Origin: Klebsiella pneumoniae
Lineage (GTDB): Bacteria; Pseudomonadota; Gammaproteobacteria; Pseudomonadales; Azotimanducaceae
Reading direction: 5' to 3'
Assembly (NCBI GenBank): GCA_945861675.1
Contig: CAMAVY010000011.1
Location: forward strand, 1 to 44,031
DNA: 44,031 bases
The notes below the pieces were generated by a model, which worked only from the letters and a program-made list of their open reading frames with translations, was not told where the DNA came from and did no database searches. Positions 1 through 8,169 of this stretch are shown piece after piece. The position numbers and the translations under genes are program-made. The number at the start of each line of letters is the position of its first letter. Positions within the stretch are counted from its first letter, which is position 1.

Positions 1-51
1 CCATCGCCGCCTCGCAAACGAAAGACGGCGACACTAGGGGTTACCCGCTCA

Positions 52-143
52 CACGTACCGACATGGGCCGGAATCACGTACCGACATGGATCGGAACCGC
101 GTACCGACATGGACCAGAACCGCGTACCGACATGCGCCGGAAT
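52..143. repeat. Four tandem 23-bp repeats, IS21-like end
   Basis: Four head-to-tail copies of a 23-bp unit lie at 52-74, 75-97, 98-120 and 121-143. Each contains the core CGTACCGACATG and ends in a CGGAAT/CGGAAC or CAGAAC block. The last copy runs into CCGGAATACGCA. Multiple short terminal repeats with a CCGGAAT core, and ends finishing in CA, are what I expect of the end of an IS21-family element, but no istA/istB gene is visible in the 51 bases to the left. The repeat itself is read directly; the IS21 assignment is inference. Confidence 0.6.
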
Positions 144-264
144 ACGCACACCTCAACCCTGATCACTCAAAACTCAAGGAGGCAGAACCCAACAAAGCCG
201 CAGCTTGATTCACCCTTCGAGGCGACAACTATCTTGAAAACCGCCGTTCCCTCAATCAGACCGC

Positions 265-993
265 GTGCACTTCGAGACTGAAGTGGCGGCGCTCACGCGC
301 ATCGACGGCAGACTCTCGATCCCCACGCCGCACGTCGTTGCTTCCGGCGAGCGGGATGGCTGGTGGTTCGTAGTCATGACGCGTTTGTCCGGACGACCGC
401 TCGTCGACGTCTGGGCAACTCTCGGATTCGGCGAGCGTTGTCGTTTGGTGCACGACGTAGGGACGACGCTTGCCGAATTGCACGCAACGGCGACCGACAA
501 TCTGGCTCCGCTGGTTGTCGATTGGTCCCGATTCATCCAGGAACAGCGCGATTCGTGTCGTGAGCGACAAGCGGTAAGGGGTCTCGAGTCACCATGGCTC
601 GATCAAGTCGACGACTTTCTCGAGACCTGGCGCCCTGTCCATGACGGGCGCCGCGTGCTGCTTCACACCGAGGTCATGCGCGAACACCTCATGGTCGATC
701 AGCAACACGGCGAGTGGCGCCTCAGCGGTCTGTTTGATTTCGAGCCGGCGATGCTCGGTGCGCCGGAATATGAGTTCGCGTCCGTCGGCATATTTCTAAC
801 GTGTGCAGAGCCACAATTGTTCCGCGTTGTGCTCGACGCTTACGGCCTGCCGCTCGACGACGCGCTCGAGTGCCGCATCATGGCGTACACGCTTCTTCAT
901 CGGTACAGCAACTTGTGTTGGTACCTCGAACGGCTCCCTGTTGTGGGCCACTGTGATCTCGAATCCCTCGCGCACAGCTGGTTTGCAACGTGA
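265..993 (+). pseudogene. 5'-truncated APH-type phosphotransferase
   Basis: The 242-residue product matches the C-terminal three quarters of the intact phosphotransferase at 16379-17344 (minus). Both share H-T-E-V/I-M-R-E-H followed by a W-R-L-S-G-L-F-D-F-E-P block, then E-F-A-S-V-G. The only start is GTG 265, because an in-frame TGA lies at 235. The protein therefore begins at the helix-C glutamate (FETEVAAL) and lacks about 68 residues, including the nucleotide-binding loop and the ATP-binding lysine seen in the paralogue. Without that lobe a kinase should not work. No missing part is found in any frame of 144-264. The gene sits beside IS-like repeats, so deletion or rearrangement driven by a mobile element is a plausible cause. 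Confidence 0.65.
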
Positions 994-1065
994 CGCACAA
1001 CAGTCCGATTGTTGGGGTAGTCGCAGTGACCGTGTGACGTTCGGCTCGATCGTCATTCGTTGCTT

Positions 1066-1235
1066 TGAATTCGATCGGGTGCGGTCCGGCGCTATCATCG
1101 ATTCAATCTCAGTCACCGCGACGTCGAAGGCCTGCTGGCTGAACGCGGCATCGATCTATATCTACAGCCACGAAGAGACGCCAAGGCGGCCATACGATGT
1201 TTTCGATGGCCGCTGAGATCGCAACACTAAGCCCG
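1066..1235 (+). pseudogene. IS6/IS26-like transposase fragment
   Basis: Read in frame from 1084, the sequence gives VRRYHRFNLSHRDVEGLLAE followed by RGID. This resembles the helix-turn-helix start of IS6-family transposases, which read roughly F-x-LS-x-RDVE-x-LLAERGI. Just after, in a second frame, comes SHEETPRRPYDVF, which resembles the next stretch of the same domain (SHET-xRRW). The fragment is therefore short and frameshifted, and no DDE catalytic part follows. The rest of the gap between 994 and 1308 shows no recognisable gene. Identification is by pattern memory only. Confidence 0.5.
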
Positions 1236-1308
1236 CCGAAGATCGTTACGGGAAAAACGCGCAGCTGCGGTGTTGTTCAGCGAGAAATAACTACACTACG
1301 AGCAGCAA

Positions 1309-2064
1309 ATGAAGCACGCCGACGCATCCCGGAAGAAACGACCTGCACGCCGCAATGCAGCGGACGTAAACGCGCCGAGCATTGTGCCGACCGACCCCAG
1401 GTTCGTCGGCATCGCATCGGTCTACGCGGCGATCGCGCTGACGTTCCTCGAATATTTCGCCAGACCTGCTTTCTTCGAGCAGATCTTCCCTGGCGCGGCC
1501 GGGGCTTACTTCGGCCTCTACCCTCATCTGTGGTGGGCACTCTGGACCATCGCCTTGTTCCTAGTGGTCCCTGCCGTCCTGGTGCGCGCGCTATTCAAGC
1601 AGCGTCTGCGCGACTACGGCCTCAATCTCGCCATCAAGCGCCAACATTGGTGGCTCTACCTGGGATTGTTCGCCGCAGTGCTCCCGATCGTCGTATTGGC
1701 TTCCCGGCGCGCTGACTTCCAAAACATCTATCCGTTCTATCGCGGCGCGTTTCAAGCCACCACTGGCACAATCCTGGTGTGGGAAATGGCGTATCTCACG
1801 CAATTCCTTGCGTTGGAATTTTTCTTTCGCGGTTTTCTTGTGCTCGGTCTCGGCCGCGCAATCGGACGCGCGTCGATCTTCGTTGCCATGGTCCCCTATT
1901 GCATGCTGCATTTTCACAAGCCTCCCGCGGAGGCTTTCGCCGCCATCGTTGCGGGGATCGTACTGGGGGAAGTCAGCTATAGGACGCGCTCGATCGCAGG
2001 CGGGGTGATCGTGCACATCGGTGTAGCCGTCACGATGGAGCTGCTGGCGCTGGGCGTTTTTTGA
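1309..2064 (+). CDS. CPBP family intramembrane metalloprotease
   Basis: A 251-residue hydrophobic protein with about six to seven membrane segments after a basic, cytoplasmic N-terminus rich in K and R. It carries the CPBP (Abi/CAAX-protease-like) signature. Motif 1 is LEFFFRGF, a variant of EExxxR in which the first glutamate is leucine. Motif 2 is M-L-H-F-H in the next helix, and motif 3 is the histidine in GVIVHIG near the end. Family members are membrane-embedded metal proteases, or in some cases only structural relatives. The substituted first glutamate leaves activity uncertain. The gene stands alone between mobile debris and a minus-strand catabolic block. ATG 1309 is the first start in frame, and no strong ribosome binding site is seen. 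Confidence 0.75.
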   Translation: MKHADASRKKRPARRNAADVNAPSIVPTDPRFVGIASVYAAIALTFLEYFARPAFFEQIFPGAAGAYFGLYPHLWWALWTIALFLVVPAVLVRALFKQRLRDYGLNLAIKRQHWWLYLGLFAAVLPIVVLASRRADFQNIYPFYRGAFQATTGTILVWEMAYLTQFLALEFFFRGFLVLGLGRAIGRASIFVAMVPYCMLHFHKPPAEAFAAIVAGIVLGEVSYRTRSIAGGVIVHIGVAVTMELLALGVF

Positions 2065-2329
2065 TCAACTGAGCGCCCGGCATACGCTACGTCGTCCGAC
2101 ACAGGCGCGCTCGACGCAACGAACTCGCCCGATTGCCGCGACGTTTGTCTATGTCTCGAGCGAGATAATCTACTATGGATGACGCGCAGGAGCGTCGCGT
2201 CGATGGAAGCGTACACCGGCAGTTCAAGATCGATATGTGAGTGCGCGTCCCCTTCGCTGGACTGTCTGGCAATACCCAGGCCGTTCCACCGAGAGCTGGT
2301 TTGTTTTGCCTATATGCCGCACCACGGGC

Positions 2330-3361
2330 TCATACGGACTTGAGCAGATCCATCGCCTGTTCAAGCGTAGCCAAGCGTTCCTTGCCAGTCGCATCGATGC
2401 GGATGGTCAAGCCGTCGATTCCCACGTCCTTGTACTTCTGGAACCGGGCTTTGACCATCGCTGCGGTCCCGATGGCACCGAACTCCGTCACCATCGCATC
2501 CGGCACACGCTTCACCGCCTCGTCACGTTTGCCAGCTTTCCAGAGTTGCTGGATGGCCAGCGCGTCGTCGGTAAAGCCTGCTCGCTTGAATGCGTCGTTA
2601 TAGAAATTGGTCTTTGCGCTGCCCATGGCGCCCATCTGAAACGCAACGCCAGCACGACGCGCGTCGACCAGTTGCTCCACGTTGTCGCCGATGGCCACCG
2701 CACATGCTGCATTCAACGAGATGTCGGACAGCTTGCGGCCTGCCGCCTCCGCACCTCTGCGAATGTGTGCCAGATGCGCTTCGGGGTGATCGGGCGAGAA
2801 CGATGTGCCCAGCCAGCCGTTCGCGGCCGCGCCAGTGTATTCGAGCGACTTCGGCGCCAACGTGGCCAGATAGATCGGAATCGCCGCGGGTGGATGATCC
2901 AGGCGCAGCGGCTTACCCTCGCCCCCTTGGCGCGGCAGGACGTGATGTCGCCCGTTGTAGACCAGCTTCTCGCCGGCGAAGGCGAGTCGCAGTATCTCCA
3001 CCGTTTCGCGCATACGGGCCAACGGCTCTGCATAGGAAATGCCATGCAGGCCCTCTACCACTTGCGGCCCACTGGCACCCAGGCCGAGCAGGAAGCGCCC
3101 CTCTGACAGATCGTTCAGCGACATCGCGGTCATCGCCGTCATCGATGGTGTGCGCGCACTGACCTGCATGATGCCCGTGCCAAGTTTGATCTTCGATGTC
3201 AGGCCCGCGAGAAACGCAAGCGACGTGACGGCATCAGAGCCCCAGGCTTCGGCAGACCACACGCTGTCCACACCCAGCCGCTCGGCCTCCTGCACAATCT
3301 CCACAAGATGCCTTGCATTCGTGCGCGCGTAACCACCAACAGCAATCGACGCTTTCAACAT
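2330..3361 (-). CDS. LLM class flavin/F420-dependent oxidoreductase
   Basis: 343 residues of the luciferase-like monooxygenase superfamily, a TIM-barrel fold that binds reduced flavin or F420. Typical landmarks are AERLGVDSVWSAEAWGSDA near the N-terminus, the KIKLGTGI strand, the SEGRFLLGLGASGPQV segment, and PIYLATLAPKSLEYTG in the second half. The substrate cannot be predicted; relatives act on ketones, aldehydes or alkanes. The start ATG at 3361 has GGAG six bases upstream. It lies 86 bases downstream of the CoA-transferase on the same strand, so both may be co-transcribed. It is one of three LLM genes in the window. Confidence 0.85.
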   Translation of the reverse strand: MLKASIAVGGYARTNARHLVEIVQEAERLGVDSVWSAEAWGSDAVTSLAFLAGLTSKIKLGTGIMQVSARTPSMTAMTAMSLNDLSEGRFLLGLGASGPQVVEGLHGISYAEPLARMRETVEILRLAFAGEKLVYNGRHHVLPRQGGEGKPLRLDHPPAAIPIYLATLAPKSLEYTGAAANGWLGTSFSPDHPEAHLAHIRRGAEAAGRKLSDISLNAACAVAIGDNVEQLVDARRAGVAFQMGAMGSAKTNFYNDAFKRAGFTDDALAIQQLWKAGKRDEAVKRVPDAMVTEFGAIGTAAMVKARFQKYKDVGIDGLTIRIDATGKERLATLEQAMDLLKSV

Positions 3362-3447
3362 GTTCTGCTCCCACGACCTGTTCGTTTCTCATCGGAGGGT
3401 GGTTGCCGCAGTCGTGCAGCAGCACCAGTAAACCAGCGCAGGCACCG

Positions 3448-5880
3448 CTACTGCAGTGCCCCCGCTGCCCGCGCCACAGCGATCTCGTCGGCGCTCATGC
3501 CAAGCTGCTCGCCGAGCACCTGGTCGGTATGTTCACCCAGCAATGGCGCAAACCGGAACGGACCGGGCGTATAGCCTGGAATGCGGTACTGCACGCCGGC
3601 ATAGGGCACGCGCCCCATGACCGGATGCTCGTGAAAGCGCTGAAAGCCACGGTGCAGGTACTGTGGATCCGTCGCCAGATCACTGCTGCGTTGCACCGCG
3701 CCCGCGGGCACGCCCGCGGCAATCAGCGAGTCCATTGCCGCGTAACGATCGCGCGTACGCGTCCACTCCGCAATGCCGGCATCGATCTCGTCATGGCGCG
3801 CCTGTCGGCCTGAGAGCTGATCAAGCGTTGGATCACGCGCCCAGACAGGATCGCCAAGCGCAAGTCGCAGCGCCTGCCACTGCGCGTCGGTTTCTACGCT
3901 GATGGCAAGCCATTGATCGGTGCCTTCGCTTGGGTAGATGCCTTCGGGTGCGGCAAACCGCGAGCGATTGCCAAGCCGCGAGACCGAATAGCCGTGCGTC
4001 TGCACCTCCAGAATCTCCGGTGCCAGGAAATGCAGCGCCATCTCGAATTGCGCCGCATCGATGTGCTGGCCCGCGCCGGTCCTGTGCCGGTGATCAATTG
4101 CCGCCGTCACCATGGCAACGATGATGCGCGGCGCAATCACATCGGTGTACGCCATCCATGGTCCATGCGGCGGCTGATCGGGCCAACCGGTGACCTCATA
4201 GAAGCCTGCCATGCCGCCAGCGTGGTAGCCGAAGCCGGCGACCTCACAGGCGGGTCCGGTCTGCCCCATGAGCGAAGTACTCAGCATGATCAGTTGCGGG
4301 TTGATCTCGCGCACCACGGAGTAATCCAGACCGATGCGCGCAAGTGCACCCGGCGCCCAGTTTTCGATGAACACATCGGCCCAGGCGATCAGCTTCTTCA
4401 TGATCGCAATCGCCTGCGGGTTCTTCAGGTTCAACTGAATACACAGCTTGCCTGCATTGAATTCCCCGTAGAAATGCGAGGAATTCCACTGGCTGCCGCC
4501 ACGCACGGGACCAAGCAGACGCAGGCCATCCGGGCGCAACTCCGACTCGACCTTCACGACCATCGCGCCGTGATCCGAGAAGTGGCGAACCGTCGACGGC
4601 CCGGCGATGATCCAGGTCAGATCCAACACCTTCAGACCCGCAAACGGATGTCCTGAGGGGTGCGGCCGCAGTGCCACAGCCGCGGGCGCACGTGGCGCCG
4701 CTGCAAGTTCGCTGCGAATCTCTGCCCCGTGTTCATTCAGGCGCGGCGCCGGCCGGCGTACGCGCGGAATGCCGGAGCCGAGCAACGCAACCCGCCCCGG
4801 GGCGCGTACCTTGGTGCCGTCTGCAAGCGCAACCTCCGTCCACGCCGCGCGCGCACTGAGTTGCTCGAACAGCAGCAGATCGGCCACCAGATTGATCGGC
4901 GCCAGCGTAATGCCCAGCTCAAGTCCAATCTGAAACAGCGCCCCCTTGGAGTGCCGTTGGAAGAACTTGCCGAGCACCTCGATCACCTGCTCGCGGGAGA
5001 AGCGCACCTCCTCGCCGAGCATGCGGCGCTGGTCGAGTGTGAGCCACTCCTCCGCAAGCCAGGTGTCATCGATCAACTCCTCCGCCAGCAGATGCCCCAG
5101 CAGCGGCTCGACTACCGGCCCGACGGGCAGCGCCACCAGGAAACCGTCAGCACAGGCAAACACGGGATCGACCTCGCGCGTGCCCATCTGCACGGTGGAA
5201 CCGCGGCGTTCGAAGTTGAAGCCCTGCACCGGGGCCGCGTCCATCGCATTCATCGTCAGCCAGGTCGTTGCGCATTGCGCCGACAGATCAACGAACTGTC
5301 CTTCACCGGTACGCTGCATGCGCTGGTGCGCAATCAGCGCGGCAGCCGCGGCCTCGGCGCCCGCATGGCGCCAGATCTGCGGCACGCTGATCCGAACCGG
5401 CGCACGATCGGGAGAACCCTGCAAAGCGGCCTGCCCACCCATGGCCGACAACGTAAGGTCCGTTGCGGGGCGATCGGCGGCGGGGCCATCGCAACCCCAT
5501 GGCGTGATCAGCACGTTCACCAGACGCGGATTCAGTGCACGCAGCCGCGCGAAATCGAAACCATGTCGAGCGGCGTACCCACCCGGGCCGGACTCGATCA
5601 GGAAGTCGGCACCGGCGACCAGCTGCTCGAATGCCTGCAGGTCATCAGCCTGCGCAAGGTCCAGAACAATCGAGCGCTTGTTTCGGTTGAACGCGATGAA
5701 CTGCAGGCTGCACATGTCGTCCGCGGCACGATCCGACGGCAGCAGCGTACCGACGCGCCGCGCGTCTACGCCGCCCGGCGGCTCCACGCGGATCACATCC
5801 GCACCCAGGTCACCCAGCAACATCGCGGCCAGCTCGCCGCGGTGATCAGTCAGGTCAAGCACACGATAGGGCGTAAGCAT
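3448..5880 (-). CDS. Tandem two-domain CoA-transferase (CaiB/BaiF, family III)
   Basis: 810 residues, about twice the usual 400, made of two family III CoA-transferase domains. Domain 1 (about 1-390) opens with YRVLDLTDHRGELAAMLLGD and the GADVIRVEPPGG loop. Domain 2 (about 411-810) opens with GLKVLDLTWIIAGPSTVR, then FNAGKLCIQLNLK. The position of the catalytic aspartate of formyl-CoA transferase is Cys203 in domain 1 (SAQCATT) and Glu613 in domain 2 (AQFEMAL), so domain 2 is the likelier active half. Such enzymes move CoA between carboxylic acids to activate a substrate. ATG 5880 is preferred over an upstream TTG at 5922 because the family match begins there. It is divergent from the acyl-CoA dehydrogenase at 6091, which fits a shared catabolic function. 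Confidence 0.88.
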   Translation of the reverse strand: MLTPYRVLDLTDHRGELAAMLLGDLGADVIRVEPPGGVDARRVGTLLPSDRAADDMCSLQFIAFNRNKRSIVLDLAQADDLQAFEQLVAGADFLIESGPGGYAARHGFDFARLRALNPRLVNVLITPWGCDGPAADRPATDLTLSAMGGQAALQGSPDRAPVRISVPQIWRHAGAEAAAAALIAHQRMQRTGEGQFVDLSAQCATTWLTMNAMDAAPVQGFNFERRGSTVQMGTREVDPVFACADGFLVALPVGPVVEPLLGHLLAEELIDDTWLAEEWLTLDQRRMLGEEVRFSREQVIEVLGKFFQRHSKGALFQIGLELGITLAPINLVADLLLFEQLSARAAWTEVALADGTKVRAPGRVALLGSGIPRVRRPAPRLNEHGAEIRSELAAAPRAPAAVALRPHPSGHPFAGLKVLDLTWIIAGPSTVRHFSDHGAMVVKVESELRPDGLRLLGPVRGGSQWNSSHFYGEFNAGKLCIQLNLKNPQAIAIMKKLIAWADVFIENWAPGALARIGLDYSVVREINPQLIMLSTSLMGQTGPACEVAGFGYHAGGMAGFYEVTGWPDQPPHGPWMAYTDVIAPRIIVAMVTAAIDHRHRTGAGQHIDAAQFEMALHFLAPEILEVQTHGYSVSRLGNRSRFAAPEGIYPSEGTDQWLAISVETDAQWQALRLALGDPVWARDPTLDQLSGRQARHDEIDAGIAEWTRTRDRYAAMDSLIAAGVPAGAVQRSSDLATDPQYLHRGFQRFHEHPVMGRVPYAGVQYRIPGYTPGPFRFAPLLGEHTDQVLGEQLGMSADEIAVARAAGALQ

Positions 5881-6090
5881 CGGAATGGGGGCCTTGCGCA
5901 GTGTCCAAAATAAGAGATTCAAACGAAGCAGGCGTCAACTGACAACGCAATAGTCAACGCGGCGGAGTATGGCGCGGACAGTCCCCGCCAGGCGAGGCCG
6001 CCCGTTACCATTCGGCCCATCCGCACATTCGAACCCGCGCGCCGCAACGCTCGAACAAGCAATTCTCGTCGACATCAAGGAACCCTATTC

Positions 6091-7293
6091 GTGCCCATGT
6101 CCCCGTCCGAAGCCGACCAACTCCAGCTGCGCCTCAGCGCGTTCATGGACCAGCACATCTATCCCAACGAAGAGCCCTACCGCGACCAGCTCAATGCGCT
6201 GCCCAACCGCTTCGGCACCGTGCCGCTGATGGAGGAGCTGAAGGCGAAGGCACGCGCGGCCGGCTTGTGGAACCTGTGGATGCCTGCCGACCATGGCGGC
6301 ATGACCAACATGCAGTACTGCGCATTGGCCGAGATCATGGGGCGCGTGTTGTGGGCCCCCGAGGCCTTCAACTGCAATGCGCCCGATACCGGCAACATGG
6401 AAGTGTTCATGAAGTACGGCACGGAAGCGCAGAAGCAGCAATGGCTCGAGCCGTTGCTTGCCGGCGAGATACGCTCCAGCTATGCCATGACAGAGCCGGA
6501 CGTTGCCTCGAGCGACGCCACCAACGTTCGCACAGCCATCACGCGCGATGGTGATCACTACCTCGTCAACGGCAAGAAGTGGTTCATCACCAACGCACCC
6601 TACGAGCGTACGCAGATCATCATCGTGATGGGTCTGTCTGATCCGGACAACGCCAATCGGCATCTGCGCCAGAGTCAGATACTGGTGCCGAAACACACGC
6701 CCGGCGTGCGGATCGTTCGCTCACTCACGACGCTAGGTTACGACGATGCACCGCTCGGTCATGCGGAAGTGCACTTCGAGAACGTGCGCGTGCCCGCAGA
6801 AAACATGCTGCTCGGCGAAGGCCGCGGCTTTGAGATTGCGCAGGGCCGACTGGGACCCGGTCGCATTCATCACTGCATGCGTCTGATCGGCAGCGCACAA
6901 CGTGCACTTGAGTACGCCTGTCGCCGCGCGGTCAGTCGCGAGACATTCGGCCGCAAGCTGGCAGATCATCAGTCGGTACTCGAGGACCTGGCGAAGTCGT
7001 GGAGCGAAATTGAACAGGCACGTCTGCTGACACTGAAGACCGCGCAGCGCATGGACGAAGTTGGCGCCAAGAACGCACGCGACCTGATCGCGGCGTCCAA
7101 GATCACCGTGCCACTCATGGCGCAGACCGTCATCGATCGCTGCATGCAGATTCACGGCGCAGGCGGGCTCACGGCCGACTATCCGATGGCCGAGGCCTAC
7201 AACTACGCGCGCTGGTGCCGGCAGGCTGACGGCCCGGATCAGGTGCACATGATGGCGCTGGGCAAACAGATCATTAAGCGCTACGCGAGCTGA
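6091..7293 (+). CDS. Acyl-CoA dehydrogenase, ACAD10/11-like
   Basis: A 400-residue FAD-dependent acyl-CoA dehydrogenase. It shows the N-terminal helical domain, the MTEPDVASSDATN loop, the GKKWFITNA strand, the GPGRIHHCMRLIGSAQRALE helix and the RETFGRKLADHQSV segment. The C-terminal ADGPDQVHMMALGK motif is typical of the ACAD10/11 type rather than the short-chain type with Y-E-G-T. The reaction is alpha,beta-desaturation of an acyl-CoA, with electrons passed to ETF. GTG 6091 is chosen because AAGGAA at 6077-6082 lies eight bases before it, against fourteen for ATG 6097. The SDR follows after 54 bases on the same strand, so the two probably form an operon. Confidence 0.88.
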   Translation: MPMSPSEADQLQLRLSAFMDQHIYPNEEPYRDQLNALPNRFGTVPLMEELKAKARAAGLWNLWMPADHGGMTNMQYCALAEIMGRVLWAPEAFNCNAPDTGNMEVFMKYGTEAQKQQWLEPLLAGEIRSSYAMTEPDVASSDATNVRTAITRDGDHYLVNGKKWFITNAPYERTQIIIVMGLSDPDNANRHLRQSQILVPKHTPGVRIVRSLTTLGYDDAPLGHAEVHFENVRVPAENMLLGEGRGFEIAQGRLGPGRIHHCMRLIGSAQRALEYACRRAVSRETFGRKLADHQSVLEDLAKSWSEIEQARLLTLKTAQRMDEVGAKNARDLIAASKITVPLMAQTVIDRCMQIHGAGGLTADYPMAEAYNYARWCRQADGPDQVHMMALGKQIIKRYAS

Positions 7294-7347
7294 GCACGGG
7301 CAGCCAGCCCAGCTGTCAACAACACACAACATCGGAGCAGCACGAGC

Positions 7348-8124
7348 ATGGATCTGCAAGGCAAACGAATCATCGTGACCGGTTCTGCACGGGGCATGGG
7401 GGCGGCGACGGTACGTGCATATGTCAGCGCCGGCGCGCACGTTTACGGCATGGACCTGGCAGACGACGCGGGCCGAACCGTCGCTGCGGACGCGAACGCC
7501 AAAGGACCGGGCAAAGCGGCGTACCTGAACGTCGACATTGCCGACAAACACAGCGTCGAGACCGCGTTCGCCGAAGCCGTCAAGCAGATGGGCGGCCTCG
7601 ATGCACTTGCGCATCCTGCCGCCATTCAACGCTCGTCCGATGCGGGCGATGTCAGCGTCGCGGACTGGGACTTGATGTTCGCTGTCAACGTGCGCGGCAC
7701 GATGCTCACCAATCAGGTGGCGCACCGCTACCTGAAGGCGTCCGGCGGTGGCGCCATCATCAATTTCGGCTCGATCTCAGGGCAACGCGCGGAACCCACA
7801 GCGGCGGCGTACTCGGCCGCGAAAGGCGCTGTGCATGCGTGGACGCGCACCGCCGCCGGCACCTGGGGCGCCGACAACGTCCGCGTGAACGCCATTCTGC
7901 CGGCCATGGCCACGCCCATGTATCTCGAAGCCATGGCGCGCGCTACCGAAGCGCAGATCACTGCCAGCTACTGGCGTAATCGCAGCAGCATCGCGATGGG
8001 CGGCGAGTACGGCGATCCCGATCGCGACCTGGGCCCGGTCATGGTGTTTCTGGCCTCCGATGCATCGCGCTTCATCACCGGGCAGCTCATTCCCGTGGAC
8101 GGCGGACAGACCAACGTTCGCTGA
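7348..8124 (+). CDS. Short-chain dehydrogenase/reductase
   Basis: 258 residues with the classical SDR fold. The cofactor motif is TGSARGMG (residues 12-19), the catalytic serine is in NFGSISGQ, and Y-x3-K is YSAAK. The C-terminus FITGQLIPVDGGQTNVR is standard. The usual N-N-A-G motif after strand beta-4 reads HPAA, which is unusual. A GGAG lies upstream of ATG 7348. The expected reaction is NAD(P)-dependent oxidation or reduction of a hydroxyl or keto group. Following the acyl-CoA dehydrogenase, it could act as a hydroxyacyl-CoA or alcohol dehydrogenase of the same pathway; that is inferred from position. Confidence 0.88.
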   Translation: MDLQGKRIIVTGSARGMGAATVRAYVSAGAHVYGMDLADDAGRTVAADANAKGPGKAAYLNVDIADKHSVETAFAEAVKQMGGLDALAHPAAIQRSSDAGDVSVADWDLMFAVNVRGTMLTNQVAHRYLKASGGGAIINFGSISGQRAEPTAAAYSAAKGAVHAWTRTAAGTWGADNVRVNAILPAMATPMYLEAMARATEAQITASYWRNRSSIAMGGEYGDPDRDLGPVMVFLASDASRFITGQLIPVDGGQTNVR

Positions 8125-8135
8125 CAACGTTGGTC
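8109..8135. terminator. Perfect 10-bp hairpin over the SDR stop codon
   Basis: GACCAACGTT (8109-8118) and AACGTTGGTC (8126-8135) are exact inverted repeats around a 7-base loop that includes the TGA stop of the SDR. It lies between convergent genes. No T-tract follows on either strand, so it is at best an imperfect or bidirectional terminator, or an mRNA-stabilising hairpin. Confidence 0.4.
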
Positions 8136-8169
8136 GCACGCGGCGGCGGCGAATACGAAAGCGCGGCGG

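Noticed and set aside
52-143. Possibility that the 23-bp repeats are a CRISPR array
   Set aside because: The repeats are directly tandem without unique spacers, and no cas gene is present.
2065-2329. Short open frame MDDAQERRVDGSVHRQFKID (2175-2240) and the intergenic DNA around it
   Set aside because: Only 21 codons, no ribosome binding site and no family match; too weak to call a gene.
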